NCBI GenBank assembly: GCA_000711775.1
Contig: ARYC01000819.1
Location: 1 to 64,000, forward strand
From: Oxytricha trifallax
Lineage: Eukaryota > Ciliophora > Spirotrichea > Sporadotrichida > Oxytrichidae
Reading direction: 5' to 3'
Length of the DNA stretch: 64,000 nucleotides
A program made the position numbers and the translations under genes. A model generated the notes under the pieces. It had not been told where the DNA came from. It made no database searches and saw only the letters and a list, made by a program, of their open reading frames with translations. Every line of letters begins with the position of its first letter. The stretch's first letter is position 1. Below, in pieces: positions 21,527-32,712 of the stretch.

Positions 21527-21541
21527 GGGGTTTTGGGGTTT
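21527..21541 (+). repeat. Isolated telomere-like G4T4G4T3 tract
   Basis: Fifteen bases of perfect Oxytricha-type telomere repeat, 25 bp upstream of the pseudokinase ATG and oriented as a telomere would be at that end of the gene's chromosome. The preceding TTGAAA also resembles the CTGAAA before the TBE end at 1723. No inverted partner or TBE genes nearby. Confidence 0.85.
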
Positions 21542-21755
21542 AGAAGTTGTTATAAGTTTATTTTCTTCCTATTTTATTAATATATTATATTTCAAATTTT
21601 ATTTATTCATTAAACATTGAATTTAAATTTAATAAGATATAATTATATAAAATGAGTACACATAAATAAATTATTTAGAAAGATAGATAAAAATAAAAAT
21701 TAGATATTATTATTATTATTATAAGAACTTGAAATATAAATTAAAAAAAGTTATA

Positions 21756-24486
21756 ATGCTAAGGGATAATTTAAGTTTAGTCGCTTTGAAGAGGAAATCA
21801 GACATTAATTGAAATTTAGACTAGTATCTCACAAATAAAAGATTTCAGAAACCTTAATTAGATGCATCTATGAATTTTGTAATTAAAAAATATGTTGTAT
21901 TTGAAAAAATTTCTTTATAAAATATATATAGTCAAATATTATCACTTAATAATCATTACAATAATATTAATATAAATTTATAAATTAGTAGAGTAAAATA
22001 TCCTTGTAAAAATTGAATTTCTTCAAATCACATATAAACCAAATGACAACTTAATTAAGAAATTAGAAGAATTAATTAAATGGTGGAACTTACAATGAAT
22101 ATACTAGATTGAATCTAAAAAATGAATCATATTTATAAAGTATCCAAAATGAATCCAAAAAATAGAATTAAATATTAGACTTAAGTCTCGGTAAAATATA
22201 TAACAACAAATAATATGGAATTACTCATGATTATAGAAATAGTAGTAATAAAAAGTTGTAGATTATATAAGATCAAAGTTTTGAGAAGATTTAAAAGTCT
22301 GTTGAGAAAATATCAAATGAGAAAACTAATATTAGTAAAGCAGATTTAAGTCTCCCTTTGATCAAAATCAAGAATATGTTTTTTATTGACATTATTTAAT
22401 AATTTTCAAATAAATTTACAGTTTATGTGAAAATATTTAATAAATTAAGAACAGAGATCGCCCTGAATATTTTGAAAACAACAGCAAAAGCCAAAGACTT
22501 TTAATAAAATAAAATTAAAGCAATATCTTTGAGAGAACAGAGTCGCTTAATGATATAAAAAATGATTTTACTATTAATAATACTTAAACCTATCGGTAAC
22601 AGATTACATAAATTTATGTGCTACAATTATAATAATTTTAGTTTATTTATCAATTTGTTATTTTTAATTGATTGACTGTGCTAAACTTGAACTTGACCGC
22701 ACAATTAAATAAGTAAGTTTGAATAATAATCATGAATCTGAAAAGGATTTGAAAAGCAAATCAACTATAATTAGTAATATTAAAAACTAAGGGAGTTCTA
22801 AGAAATTGAATTAATAATCTAAAATTAAATCAGAGTGGATTCTCCCTAATTGCTATATCAAAGAAGCCTATTAGTTTTTATTAAATTAGATATCAAATAT
22901 TCATTCGTAGAGTATATTAAAGGGTTTATTATTTATTTTATATGATGAAAGTGGAGGGAGCTTTTTCAAGTTAGGCAAAATAGGGGATAGAAAATTGCAA
23001 GCGATTGATACAAAAGTCAGAGAAATGTAGGTTGATGGCAGTCATAAAGCACTCAGCAGATCCAGTTCTTAATAAATGAATGACACCAGCTCTCAAAACC
23101 AGCTAACTTTAATTAAAAATAATCTATCCCATTTTATTCAACTTTTAAGCTTTAATTTTTTATACCCAGATTTGCAACAAAAAATATTAAATAAAAATAT
23201 AATTAAAAAATAACTTTCAGGTAAATAGATAACAACGAAGAAGTGTCAGAATATTGTGATAGAAAAGAAAACGAGAATTAAAGATTAAAATTTTAGCCTA
23301 GTTTTTTGAAAAGCCCCAATAAACCAGGGAATATTAAAGTTAACTCAGATTCATCTGAAAGATAATAAAAGGACTTTCTCAATACTCTTTTTAAAGTTAT
23401 TCTAATTTTAATAAGAGTACTTCGTAAAGTTTTGAATTAATTATTATCTTCACTCAATACAGATCCAAGGAAGCGGAGGTTTTCAACAAATCTCTAACAA
23501 AAATTAAAAAATAGTCAGCTTTAACAGTAAAACTCTCAAGATCACTATACAAGCACAAGTAACAACAACTCTTCTTAAGTTTATACACATATAACTGGGA
23601 GTAATCAGCAGCGAAAACTATCACCAAAATTTATATTAGAAAATAGTAGCAGAATAATTGGGAAAATGCAATCAAATAACATTGAAGAGCCTTATTAAGA
23701 GAATCAAACCTTATCAAATAGACTAAAATATATAGAAAGAATATTAGAAGTAAAAAATAAATTTAAGAGAAAAAATTAGAAATCACTATAGTATAACAAA
23801 TATAATTTTTATTTCAGTTTGCATTTGTGTTATTAACTTTGTTTGTCAGTTTTTAATAAATATATAAATAAATTCCTGATAGTATTTTCCCGTATAAATA
23901 ACAAATCCATAAAGTATAGTGATATTTATAATTTTATTGAAACTTAAGGAGGAGTTTTATATTATAAATCGTTGAGATACTTAATAAATTTAGAAGAACG
24001 TTACTTCTTATGTTACAAGAGCGAATACTATAGTGATTACTTTTAAAATACTATCTATGGCCCCAATATCCCCAAATTTTACATAATTTATTAGTTTTTC
24101 TCTTAAATTAGCTGCTTCTACTGATTTTATCTGGTTTGCCTGTACGTATAATTTATGATTTTCTACTCAGGTGTGTTTGAAAAACTTAGTCCATTTTCGA
24201 TAGATTTGTTATTGTTTGGTGCGAATTATAGGAAACCTTCTTGGTAGGTGGATCTGTCAAGCGATTGGGAGCTTTTAGAGAGGGAACTTTGGTTAATTAG
24301 TTCTAAAGAATCTATGTTATGGTCAGAAGTGAAGTTGTTGCTTTTCTAGTGAAGATCATTGCAAATCAAATTATTGAAAGAGAATAACTGTTTTATGGTT
24401 TTAATAAATTAATGAAAAGATCTCCTGTATTTATCAATTTGATTTATACAATAAGCTAAGTTCAATAATATTTATTGTAATTCTGA
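21756..24486 (+). CDS. Unknown multi-MDS protein with a membrane segment
   Basis: A chain of coding-like MDSs on the + strand beginning MLRDNLSLVALKRKSD. Identifiable blocks are NISKADLSLPLIKIKNM, QQNKIKAISLREQSRLM, WILPNCYIKEAYQFLLNQ and ILKGLLFILYDESGGSFFKL, then a Ser/Gln/Asn-rich linker (about 23240-23780). After it come a hydrophobic stretch, FAFVLLTLFVSF, and a Tyr-rich block, FIETQGGVLYYKSLRYL. No domain recognised. Junctions were not all resolved. At 24180-24350 all three + frames are nearly free of TGA, so the C-terminus is uncertain; TGA candidates are 24350-24352 and 24484-24486. One gene or two cannot be decided by eye. Confidence 0.5.
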
Positions 24487-25004
24487 AACTATGATAAATT
24501 TTTAATATGCTTAGCGAAAATAGAGAGCAACTTTACAGTAAATAAATTTAGACTAAAAATATATGAAATTAAATTTATACTATGTTCTCTATAAATTAAG
24601 ATATCAGGGGGTATTATAAAAAAAGCATAGATCTTTAGTAATATAAACTTATACTTTAATCTATAATTAATGAAGTTCGTAAATGAAAAAATATATTTCG
24701 AATAAATTTCTAGTTGTATTTCTGCAATATTCGTCGCATTTGAATGAGGAGTTAAATTATTGTTAATTTCTTGATCTTCCTCTTTAATACAATGCATCTG
24801 CTCCTTGCCTGAGCTAACAGCAGGATTTTACTTCATTTTAATGGCAACACTCAAGCCATTTGTGAAAAAGTTATTCATTGTTTGAAATTCCTCCTTTTAA
24901 ATATGCTACTACTCAGTTTAATCATGATTAATTTAAACATTTCCAAGGAAATTTGCACTACATCTTAGAGAAGGGTTGTCGATTTGACTGTCAGATTAAT
25001 TCAT
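24462..25004 (-). CDS. Small unknown protein
   Basis: Minus-strand ORF starting MNQSDSQIDNPSLRCSANFL, with coding-like composition through GLSVAIKMKQNPAV and EEDQEINNNLTPHSNA. The distal part (24464-24690) is hydrophobic and AT-rich and may be IES or spacer; the first in-frame TGA is 24462-24464, overlapping the possible end of the + strand gene. No family recognised. Confidence 0.5.
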
Positions 25005-25833
25005 AAAACCGTAAAAACTTTCATCGAATTATAGATGGTTTTATTGTTAAACCCTTTTAAAAATAAACTAATCTGTCTCCATTGAGCTAAATTGAATTAT
25101 AAATGTCTCAAAATAAATAAAAAATACTCTTTTCAGGATAAATAAAGTTAAACCTGATTTTAAATCATTTGATTGTAAATTTACTTTACTAGAGATTTAT
25201 CTATTAATCTTAATTTAAATGTAAAACATTTACCCCCACAACTACTCTTTATTAAAACAAATATTCTTCTAATATAATTTAAACTATCAAATTTATAATA
25301 TTTAAGTAACAGGGTATTAGTTATCATCTGTTTGCAATGTATGTTGATTATGGTTTGTACTAAACTTAAGGGAATCATATTTTTCATAAATTTGAGGTAG
25401 TTACGATTAAGTTTACAGTTTAGAAAGAGACTACACTCTTTTATTTCTAGATTTCATTACAGTTTAGCTATTTGATAAGATTTAATAATAAGAGTTGAGA
25501 TTAATTTACAATATACAGATTTTATTGATTTAATTTATAATTGAATTATTTAAAAATAAATTTATATATTTTATTAAAATATCGCCATTTAAAATGTTTA
25601 GTAAAGCATGGGATTATAATTATCAAAAATTTATAAATACTTAATTTTTGTAAAATATTTTTAAAGGGAAATAAATTATCGAGTTTGATAAGTTTTGTTA
25701 ATTGTCAAATTCCAGCAAGATATCAGAAATTATAGTGTCAAATATAAAATTATTTGAATATTTTTTGTAATTCGTCTCTATCAATAAAAATGCTTTAAAT
25801 ATCATTGTAATAATTAATTCTAAATTTATAATT
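25005..25833. other. AT-rich intergenic DNA
   Basis: No gene seen; contains the usual homopolymer-rich spacer sequence. Confidence 0.5.
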
Positions 25834-28173
25834 TCATTTTTTCTTCTTGTTGTCTACAGGTTACTGCTACTACTACTACTGTTATTAACTCATACCCATT
25901 CCCATCATAGAACTATTTGAGGGTTATTGTTGAATAAGTTGCATCATGAATTAAGCAGCTTATTTCTCCATGTTTGTCTTCAGTTAATGAATCAATTTGC
26001 TTTGCTCATCGTTGTCCTATATTTACATGATTTAAGAAATCTAAGAGTACCTATTGTAGTTTTGAGATATGTGCTTTGACACTGGGGTCGTCGCCACCTT
26101 TTTGAATGTTTTCTTATAATTGCATGGACAAACTTTTAATGAGCATTTGACCATCCCCTATTTGACTTTCCTTTTGTTTCACTTATCTATCTAGCTCAGT
26201 GATTGTGTTAGTTGTTTCATTTGTTAACTTCAGCAATTTGGCATTGTAAATCATAAATCTATGTCTGTAATTTTACTTTTTATTATATAAAATATTAGCA
26301 TTCAAGGTTTGTAGTTCTGCTTCCTTTTTGAAGCACTCCATACATTCATTCTTTTTCTTGTTCTTATTCTTTTTATCCATTTGTGCTTCCAATTCATTTG
26401 CCAATGACTCTGCTTACTCTATTTTAGCTTTTTAATCCCATATTTCTCTCTCTTTTTCCTCTAGTCTCTTCGAAAGCCTATCTTTTTCTTGATTAGCTTT
26501 ATCCAATTACTATATTACAAACAATTATTATTAAATTCACTTGTATATATTGGACTTACTTATAAGTTGACAGCTTTGATCCTTGAGATTTATTCTTGAT
26601 AAGACTTTTCTTTCTCATCCAAGGAGCTTTTAAGTTTTTGGCATTCACTTTCCCATTCCTAGTTGTATCTTGACAACTCCTCCATATCTTTGTTGAGTTG
26701 TTCTATCTCCTGTTTTTGGCTTTTAATTTAGTTTCTAAGATTCTGGTTTTCAGAGAATAGTGAATTATTGGTACTATCTTTTACGAGTTTAAGTTCATTT
26801 TGCTTCTCTTCCACTTATGATTCCAAATCCTAAACAATTTGCTATTCGTTCTTCAGGAGCTCTTCAAGTTCCTGAACTCTTGAGTTTAATGAATCAAATT
26901 CGTCTTATTCCAAAATTTAGCATTAAATCTCAACTTCTTCTTTATTCTTCATTAACTCTTACTTCTCATATTGCTACTATGCATAGTTGTCTTATATTAT
27001 GAGCTTGCTCTATGCTAATTGATTTGAAAGCAAGGCGATTTCATCCTGTAATGATAAGTTTATATTTTCCAGTTCATTAATACGATCAAGAAAGTCTTGA
27101 TTCTATACTACTTCTTTTCTTAAATATTTTAGGAGAGAGCCCTTCTCAGATCTGATTAAATCTTAATCCTTATCATACAAATAAGAAAATGTTTCATATT
27201 CAGCTTTGTTATCTTGCAAGTTAATAACTGTCTAAATTCCCATGTCTCTCTTGATCTTTTTGTTCTTAGCTTCTACGATTTCACTTTTCTTGCCTCTCAT
27301 GGAATATATGGATCTGATCTTCTAAATTTCTCTGTCCTTCTAGTCTATAGTAAGCTTCAGATTTTCAGTTAATTTTTGCATTGAGTCTATCTTGGTATTG
27401 AGGCCGTCGATTACTTGCTTAAGTAAAATAAATTCATCGGATTATACAGTTGAGATATTAGATTGCTTCTCATTCTAGACTTTCATAGTCTACTGTTATT
27501 ATTTCAGGAATTGCTAAATTTAGTTTTGTTGGTTCGTGACCTAGGGCATATTGACAATTGGGTTCGCAACATTCATACTTTATGTTCTCGAATGTTACAA
27601 GTTTAATGGCTAAGTTTCATTAAATTTCTAAGTGTTATTCATGGACATTTTTTGCATTTCAGATATTAGTGTTTGGTTTAAAGGTAGTTACTGATCTTAA
27701 ATTAGATTTGTAGAGTACATGCTTTGTTACTATGGAATGTTTAACGGTGGTTAATTTGAAGGGGCTGGGAATTAAGAACCCATGAAACCTGTCAGGTATT
27801 TTTGAATGTTTTGCATGATCTTCTAGTCTATGAAATTTTGATCTACTTGACCACTACCAATATCTGATTAAATAAACTTCAAAGTAGGAAATATATATAA
27901 AAAAAGAATTGAACTACAAAAAGTAATAAATATATAGGAAATTATTTTAAAAATTTATAATTAAAATATTAAATAATTAGAAAGCAAAATGAATCGATTA
28001 ATCTTTTTAATATATACCTTATTAATTTATTCTATTAATTTTTCCTTAGCATCTATAGTTTAAAATATATTTGGTTTACCAAAGTTGTCAATAGGAGGTT
28101 AGAACTAAGAATCATCAAATCCAGAATCATATTACAGTTAAGAAACATACTAATTGCCATAATCTTAACCCAT
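25834..28173 (-). CDS. Long coiled-coil protein
   Basis: Starts MGQDYGNQYVSQLQYDSG at 28173; after an IES with pointer TAA it continues with a Gln/Asn/Ser-rich region and then several hundred residues of heptad-rich coiled coil. Blocks include LLKQVIDGLNTKMDSMQKL, NQLAQSKLIIQDNYAQQ, QELEELLKNEQQIVQDLESQ and DKDMEELSRYNQEWE-like segments. It ends MMGMGMS followed by poly-Gln and a short Lys-rich tail, TGA at 25834-25836. Further IESs lie near 26030-26070, 26240-26300 and 26505-26570. It resembles structural or cytoskeletal coiled-coil proteins in general; no specific family. Confidence 0.82.
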
Positions 28174-28248
28174 CTTAAATTATGAAGATTGTATACTTAT
28201 ATCAAAACAATAACTGGTAAACTAATTAAATTCAGAATACTTTCAATA

Positions 28249-30003
28249 TCAATTATTAACTCTTTTGCCATTTTTCCAGACTCCTTCGGTTACATCTCCA
28301 CTTGGACTGACCATTTTCCCCATGCCATTTTTCTCCCCGTTAGACCAAAAGCCAATATAAAATGAATTGTCAGACCAGACACTCTTACCATAGCCCTCTC
28401 TTTTATTCTTAACAAACTCTCCCTTATAGTAAGATCCATCCTCGTAGTGGAAAGCACCCTTTCCCTCAAGGAAATTGTCTTTAAACCATCCAATATAGTG
28501 AGCTTTGTTCTTAGCCCACTTAAAGTAACCTAAACCACTTCTGCTGCCATTTTTCCACTCTCCTTGATAATAATTACCATCAGGCCAGACATACACTCCA
28601 AGTCCATCTGGCTTATCATAGCTGTAGTAACCATAGTAATAACTCTTTTCAGGGTAAATGTACTCTCCCAGACCATGCTTTTTGTTGTTCTTCCAAAATC
28701 CTTTGTAGCAAGAGCCATTCTGCCATCTATATATACCAAAGCCATTTTTCTCATTGAAAGTAAAGTAACCAACATAAACATCCCCGCTGTTCCAAATGTA
28801 TTTTCCAAAACCATGAATATGATTGTCTGAGAATTCTCCCAAAAAGTCCCAGCCGCTGTCATTGTTCATTAGATATCCTAGTCCATGTCTCTTACCATTT
28901 TTAAACTGACCTTCATAAGAAACTCCTTCTGAAAATCTGAAGTAACCATGACCATTATAGATTGGCTCATTATTTGGGTTGCTTGATGGCCCCTTGATTT
29001 ATTGGATAGATGGCAGTTCTTTTAGTTCCTTACCCTTAATAATTGCTGCTTAAGATTTTAAGATTAACTTATCTGGCTTCTCTACTTTTAAGTTATCATA
29101 CTCAGTTTCATCAAACTCGAATCTTCTCTACATATCAATATAGTTTCGCTTTTACTTATTTTCGACTATATTCCTATTATCTATCCTTGTCCTTTCCTAA
29201 CTCTTCACTCTTGCTTAATGATCATATTTCTATTTGTAATAGATATCCTAGTTTTTATAATGATCTTCTTAAATATTGATATTTTTATTTTCTTGATTGT
29301 AGCATAAAGCAGCTGTGCTTAATCTTTATTGACCTTTGTTAGCCATATCAAAATTTTAAATGTTCTAATCGCTAATTCCTCTATGTAAATTTTCCTTTGA
29401 AATTCCTCTTTACCGTTACACCTACAATTACTAATCACTTCTCAAACTGTTACTTAAATCTCCAAGAGGGATTCTTTTCATGCGATTAACACTAATATCT
29501 TATTGTTCTTTAACTTCTTCAAAGTGTGAGTCAGGTTATAGCATAGGTCTGAGCTGTATCAAAATTTCTTAATTTTTGTTATGCTTTTGCTAATATCGAA
29601 AATCTGGACTGTGTGACTTTCTTTTGAAACTCTCTGCACTCTACTATTTTTGAATGTTTTAATGCTTCTTATCTCCCATAGAATGATGAGTTACATAGAG
29701 CGCTTGTTGTTAAAGGAATAATTTATTAAGCTCTATAAGTTGATAATTTTTACGCAGTGAATTCATTGAAATGCAATGCGATTCCTCTCAACATGTAAAG
29801 CATTTCAAAGTGAACTTGGCTTACAATTAAATACTAAATGACAGTTAAAATATTTCATAATTGTAATCGTTCAATGGATTATCATTTAATTTGACGCATT
29901 AAGAAATACAATCAAGGCAAAATGTATGGCCACAATCTAAAACTCTTGGATATTTATTTAATTGTTCAGACCAAGTTAGTAAGCATATTTAACACTCTGA
30001 CAT
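28249..30003 (-). CDS. RING-finger plus MORN-repeat protein (one in-frame TGA)
   Basis: A single minus-strand frame of 585 codons. It opens MSECQICLLTWSEQLNKY, DCGHTFCLDCI and KCFTC, the Cys/His ladder of a RING finger, suggesting ubiquitin-ligase activity. A Gln/Ser/Lys-rich linker follows, then an array of at least eight MORN repeats (GYFRFSEGVSYEGQFKNGKR, GLGVYVWPDGNYYQGEWKNG, GAFHYEDGSYYKGEFVKNKR) ending KNGKRVNN and TGA at 28249-28251. MORN arrays usually bind membranes or scaffold proteins. No IES is needed to read it. One TGA (29788-29790) falls just after the last RING cysteine, where related RINGs usually have Arg. It could be a point mutation, an allele, a sequence error or a missed IES. 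If real, translation would start at a Met downstream, such as the one at 29346. Confidence 0.85.
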
Positions 30004-30260
30004 ATTGAAATTTTCTCTAGAAATTAATATCAAACTTACTACTTTTAATTTATTCAAATTCAAATTTACCAGTCACTTTAATTTTCAATTTATTTTCTTA
30101 AAATAAGGGATTTTAAAAAAATGATTTAGGATTAAATAAAAGTAAATTAACTAAAATACTTCATGTAAGTGGGATTTAAATATCTTTGTAAGAATATTTC
30201 AATAGAGATAGATTCATGAGCACATCTTAGAAATATTTATGTTCTTACTTCTTGAGTTAT

Positions 30261-31827
30261 TCAGTAAAATGTGGGCTTAAAGATAAGACTTTTTCCGTAC
30301 CACATTCCCTTGGAAGCCAAGTTAAAGTAGACTCTTGGGAATATTTCCTTCTTCATAAAGTAAAATAGTTTGTTTGGTTCAGTTTGCTATTCGTACAATA
30401 ATAATGAGATCAATTAATGAATATGTAAATTATAGAATGTTTCGCTTGGTTGGTTTTCGTACTTGAACTCAATAAGCATAAGTTTCTTGTCTCCAACAAA
30501 CACTGGGCAACTGTTATAGCCATCATAATGCCCATTCAAATACTTCTTATCCATTTGTCTAAGAATGTTTTAGACTACAACTGGAGCTTAGGAGTATGCA
30601 CCAGCAGCTGTCTTAGCAGTGGGTAGGTTGGCAACATCTCCCAAAGAGTAAATATTTTCAGCTTTGTTATGTCTCAAAGTTTGTGCATCCACATCAACGA
30701 AACCGTTAGGAGCTGGAAGACCACTCTTCAGAATGAAATCAGGTGGGGTTTGTGGAGGGACAATATGCAAGAAATCGTAGTTTTAAACAACGACATCCTG
30801 GGTTTTGTTGTCTCTGAAGTAAACTTTGCGAGCATCCTTATCAACCTTAAATACTGTGTTGTTAAAGTGTGACTAAATTCCCTTTTTGTCTTTAATTTGT
30901 GTAAGTTTGTCAGAGTATTTAGCGCAATTTGGGAACATATTACCTGCTGATGAATAAAAATGAACCTCTGATTTATCTCTAACACCATTCTTTCTGAATG
31001 TTTCTTCTGAGAGATACATCATTTTCTGAGGAGCTCCACCGCATTTGACTGGCATTTTAGGGTTAATAAAAATGGCTTTACCACCTTAGAAATTCTCACG
31101 AAGTGTAGAAGCTTTTTAAGCATAATCATATCTATAAATTGAACCCACAGGGGAATTTGGATCATCAAGTGCTTCCTGAGATCCTTCTACCAAATCCCAT
31201 CTTAGCGAGACACCTGGACATACAACCAAAAAATTATAGGAGTATCTTGAGCCAGTGCTTGTTTCAATTTGACTATTATCAGTATCGAAAGTTTATATAG
31301 CCTCTTTTCTAAGAGTCACACTTGAGGATGTCAAAGTATCCATAGGTCTATGAATATAAGTGGATGCTCTCTTTCTTACTTGCTCACTATAACAATAAGT
31401 TTAATATCTCTCTTTTTTTCAATGAATCGTCTTAAAATTTAATATCTCTATGCTACTTACTTAGTTCCTAAGACTCCACCTCCGACCATAGTGAAGGCTG
31501 GTTGATAATAATGGGTAGTTGCTGGATCAAAAATAGTGATATCTTTCTTATCAAATCTTTTGGTATTTGCTAATTGTGAAGCCACTGCTTGACCTGCTGC
31601 ACCTCCTCCAATGATAGCGACCTAAGGAATAATTAATTAAACTAGTCTGATTTACCTTGTTTTGTTTATGAATTATTATTATTACCCATTCAAATTTATT
31701 TGCAATGCTATTATAAAATAAATATGAATATATAATTTATCTTAGTGTGAATGACTGAGAAAGCAGCCATTTATTGGGTTGTTAACCCAGATCCAAATTT
31801 CTTAGTTAATGTCTTAGTAAGCATCAT
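30261..31827 (-). CDS. SQOR: Sulfide:quinone oxidoreductase, mitochondrial type
   Basis: Oxidises sulfide and passes electrons to ubiquinone at the inner mitochondrial membrane. A basic, hydroxylated N-terminus, MMLTKTLTKKFGSGLTTQQ, looks like a mitochondrial presequence. Then come the FAD-binding VAIIGGGAAGQAVASQL, YNFLVVCPGVSLRWD, and PVKCGGAPQKMMYLSEE and GYNSCPVFVG, which carry the two redox cysteines of the animal/fungal enzyme family. SLGDVANLPTAKTAA and the C-terminal FPRVYFNLASKGMWYG also match. The stop is TGA at 30261-30263. IESs are at 31382-31458 and in the 5' part (pointer TAA); a 34-nt intron candidate lies at 31622-31655. Another IES is near 30380-30440. Confidence 0.95.
31382..31458 (-). 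other. IES, 77 bp, pointer AAGTA
   Basis: Pointer (TACTT on +) at 31377-31381 and 31454-31458; excision gives GGVLGTKQVRKRASTYIHRP. Confidence 0.8.
31622..31655 (-). other. Candidate 34-nt spliceosomal intron in SQOR
   Basis: On the minus strand the sequence is AAG|GTAAATC...CCTTAG|GTC. Removing it gives KQNKVAIIGGG, a normal lead into the FAD motif, whereas no pointer repeat flanks it. Confidence 0.65.
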
Positions 31828-32327
31828 TTTTACTTTATTATAATTTTAATAAGAATAATCTAGCAGAAAGAAAGAAATTATAAATCATCAGTAATTTAAA
31901 ATCATTATCTGAATAAATTAACGCATTTATTAACTTCATTTTTCTAACAAATTATAGGTAGTATAACAATTTATTTTTCTTAGCCCATCTGAAACGAAAA
32001 AGTCAATATTTTAAATTTGAAATCGTTACCATTTGATTTGGATAGCTTCCCTATCCTTATAGCATGCTCACTAATTCACTTTGATATTAAACTCTACAAA
32101 ACGGATTAAAATATATTTGTAAAAAAAAAGATTGTTAAGTAAATTAGATCACAGAAGTCTGGAATTTTGAAATTTCCTTTATAAAAACTGTAATTCATTC
32201 TTACTCATCAAGATCTTCATAAAATTGCTAAGGGAGTTATTAATTTCTCGGTTATTACGTATTAAAAACATTAAAACAATGTTAGATGTATTTATTATAT
32301 ATAATTTACATTATAATTTGAATTTAT
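31828..32327. other. Intergenic spacer
   Basis: Between the SQOR start and the end of the small minus-strand gene. No clear coding sequence. Confidence 0.5.
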
Positions 32328-32629
32328 TCAATACTTAGAAGGACTGTATCTTTCTTCCATCATTTCATTTTCTATATATTTTTCTAAGTAAATACTAAAT
32401 TGTATACTTACAATACTGATTATTTTAGTGTTGTGACATTCTTTGATTTCTGAATGGATTTTAATCCTATTGTTGTTACTGCATCTATTGCTATTTAAAG
32501 AAGCAAAAATATTTAAGAATATAATCTTAAAATTACTATAAAAATTAGTTAATCATAAAAAAAACAATTTATATAATAATATTATGATTGAGACATCCAT
32601 CGGCCATTATTTGGATTATTCATTGACAT
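32328..32629 (-). CDS. Small unknown protein, two MDSs
   Basis: First MDS MSMNNPNNGRWMSQSQ, then an IES of roughly 70 bp, then a continuous frame through SNRCSNNNRIKIHSEIKECH, LEKYIENEMMEERYSPSKY and TGA at 32328-32330. Predicted at about 70-75 aa, hydrophilic, no family recognised. It is divergent from the TTLL gene with only 83 bp between start codons. Confidence 0.65.
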
Positions 32630-32712
32630 TTTATTTAAACAATTAAATTTATTTATTAATTTATATTTAAAACATTTATTTATGTTAATATATTATTTAT
32701 TTCAAAGTTTTA

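Noticed and set aside
28290..28862. Additional ORFs inside the MORN gene on both strands
   Set aside because: Shadows of the repetitive MORN coding frame; amino-acid composition is nonsensical and they do not extend beyond it.
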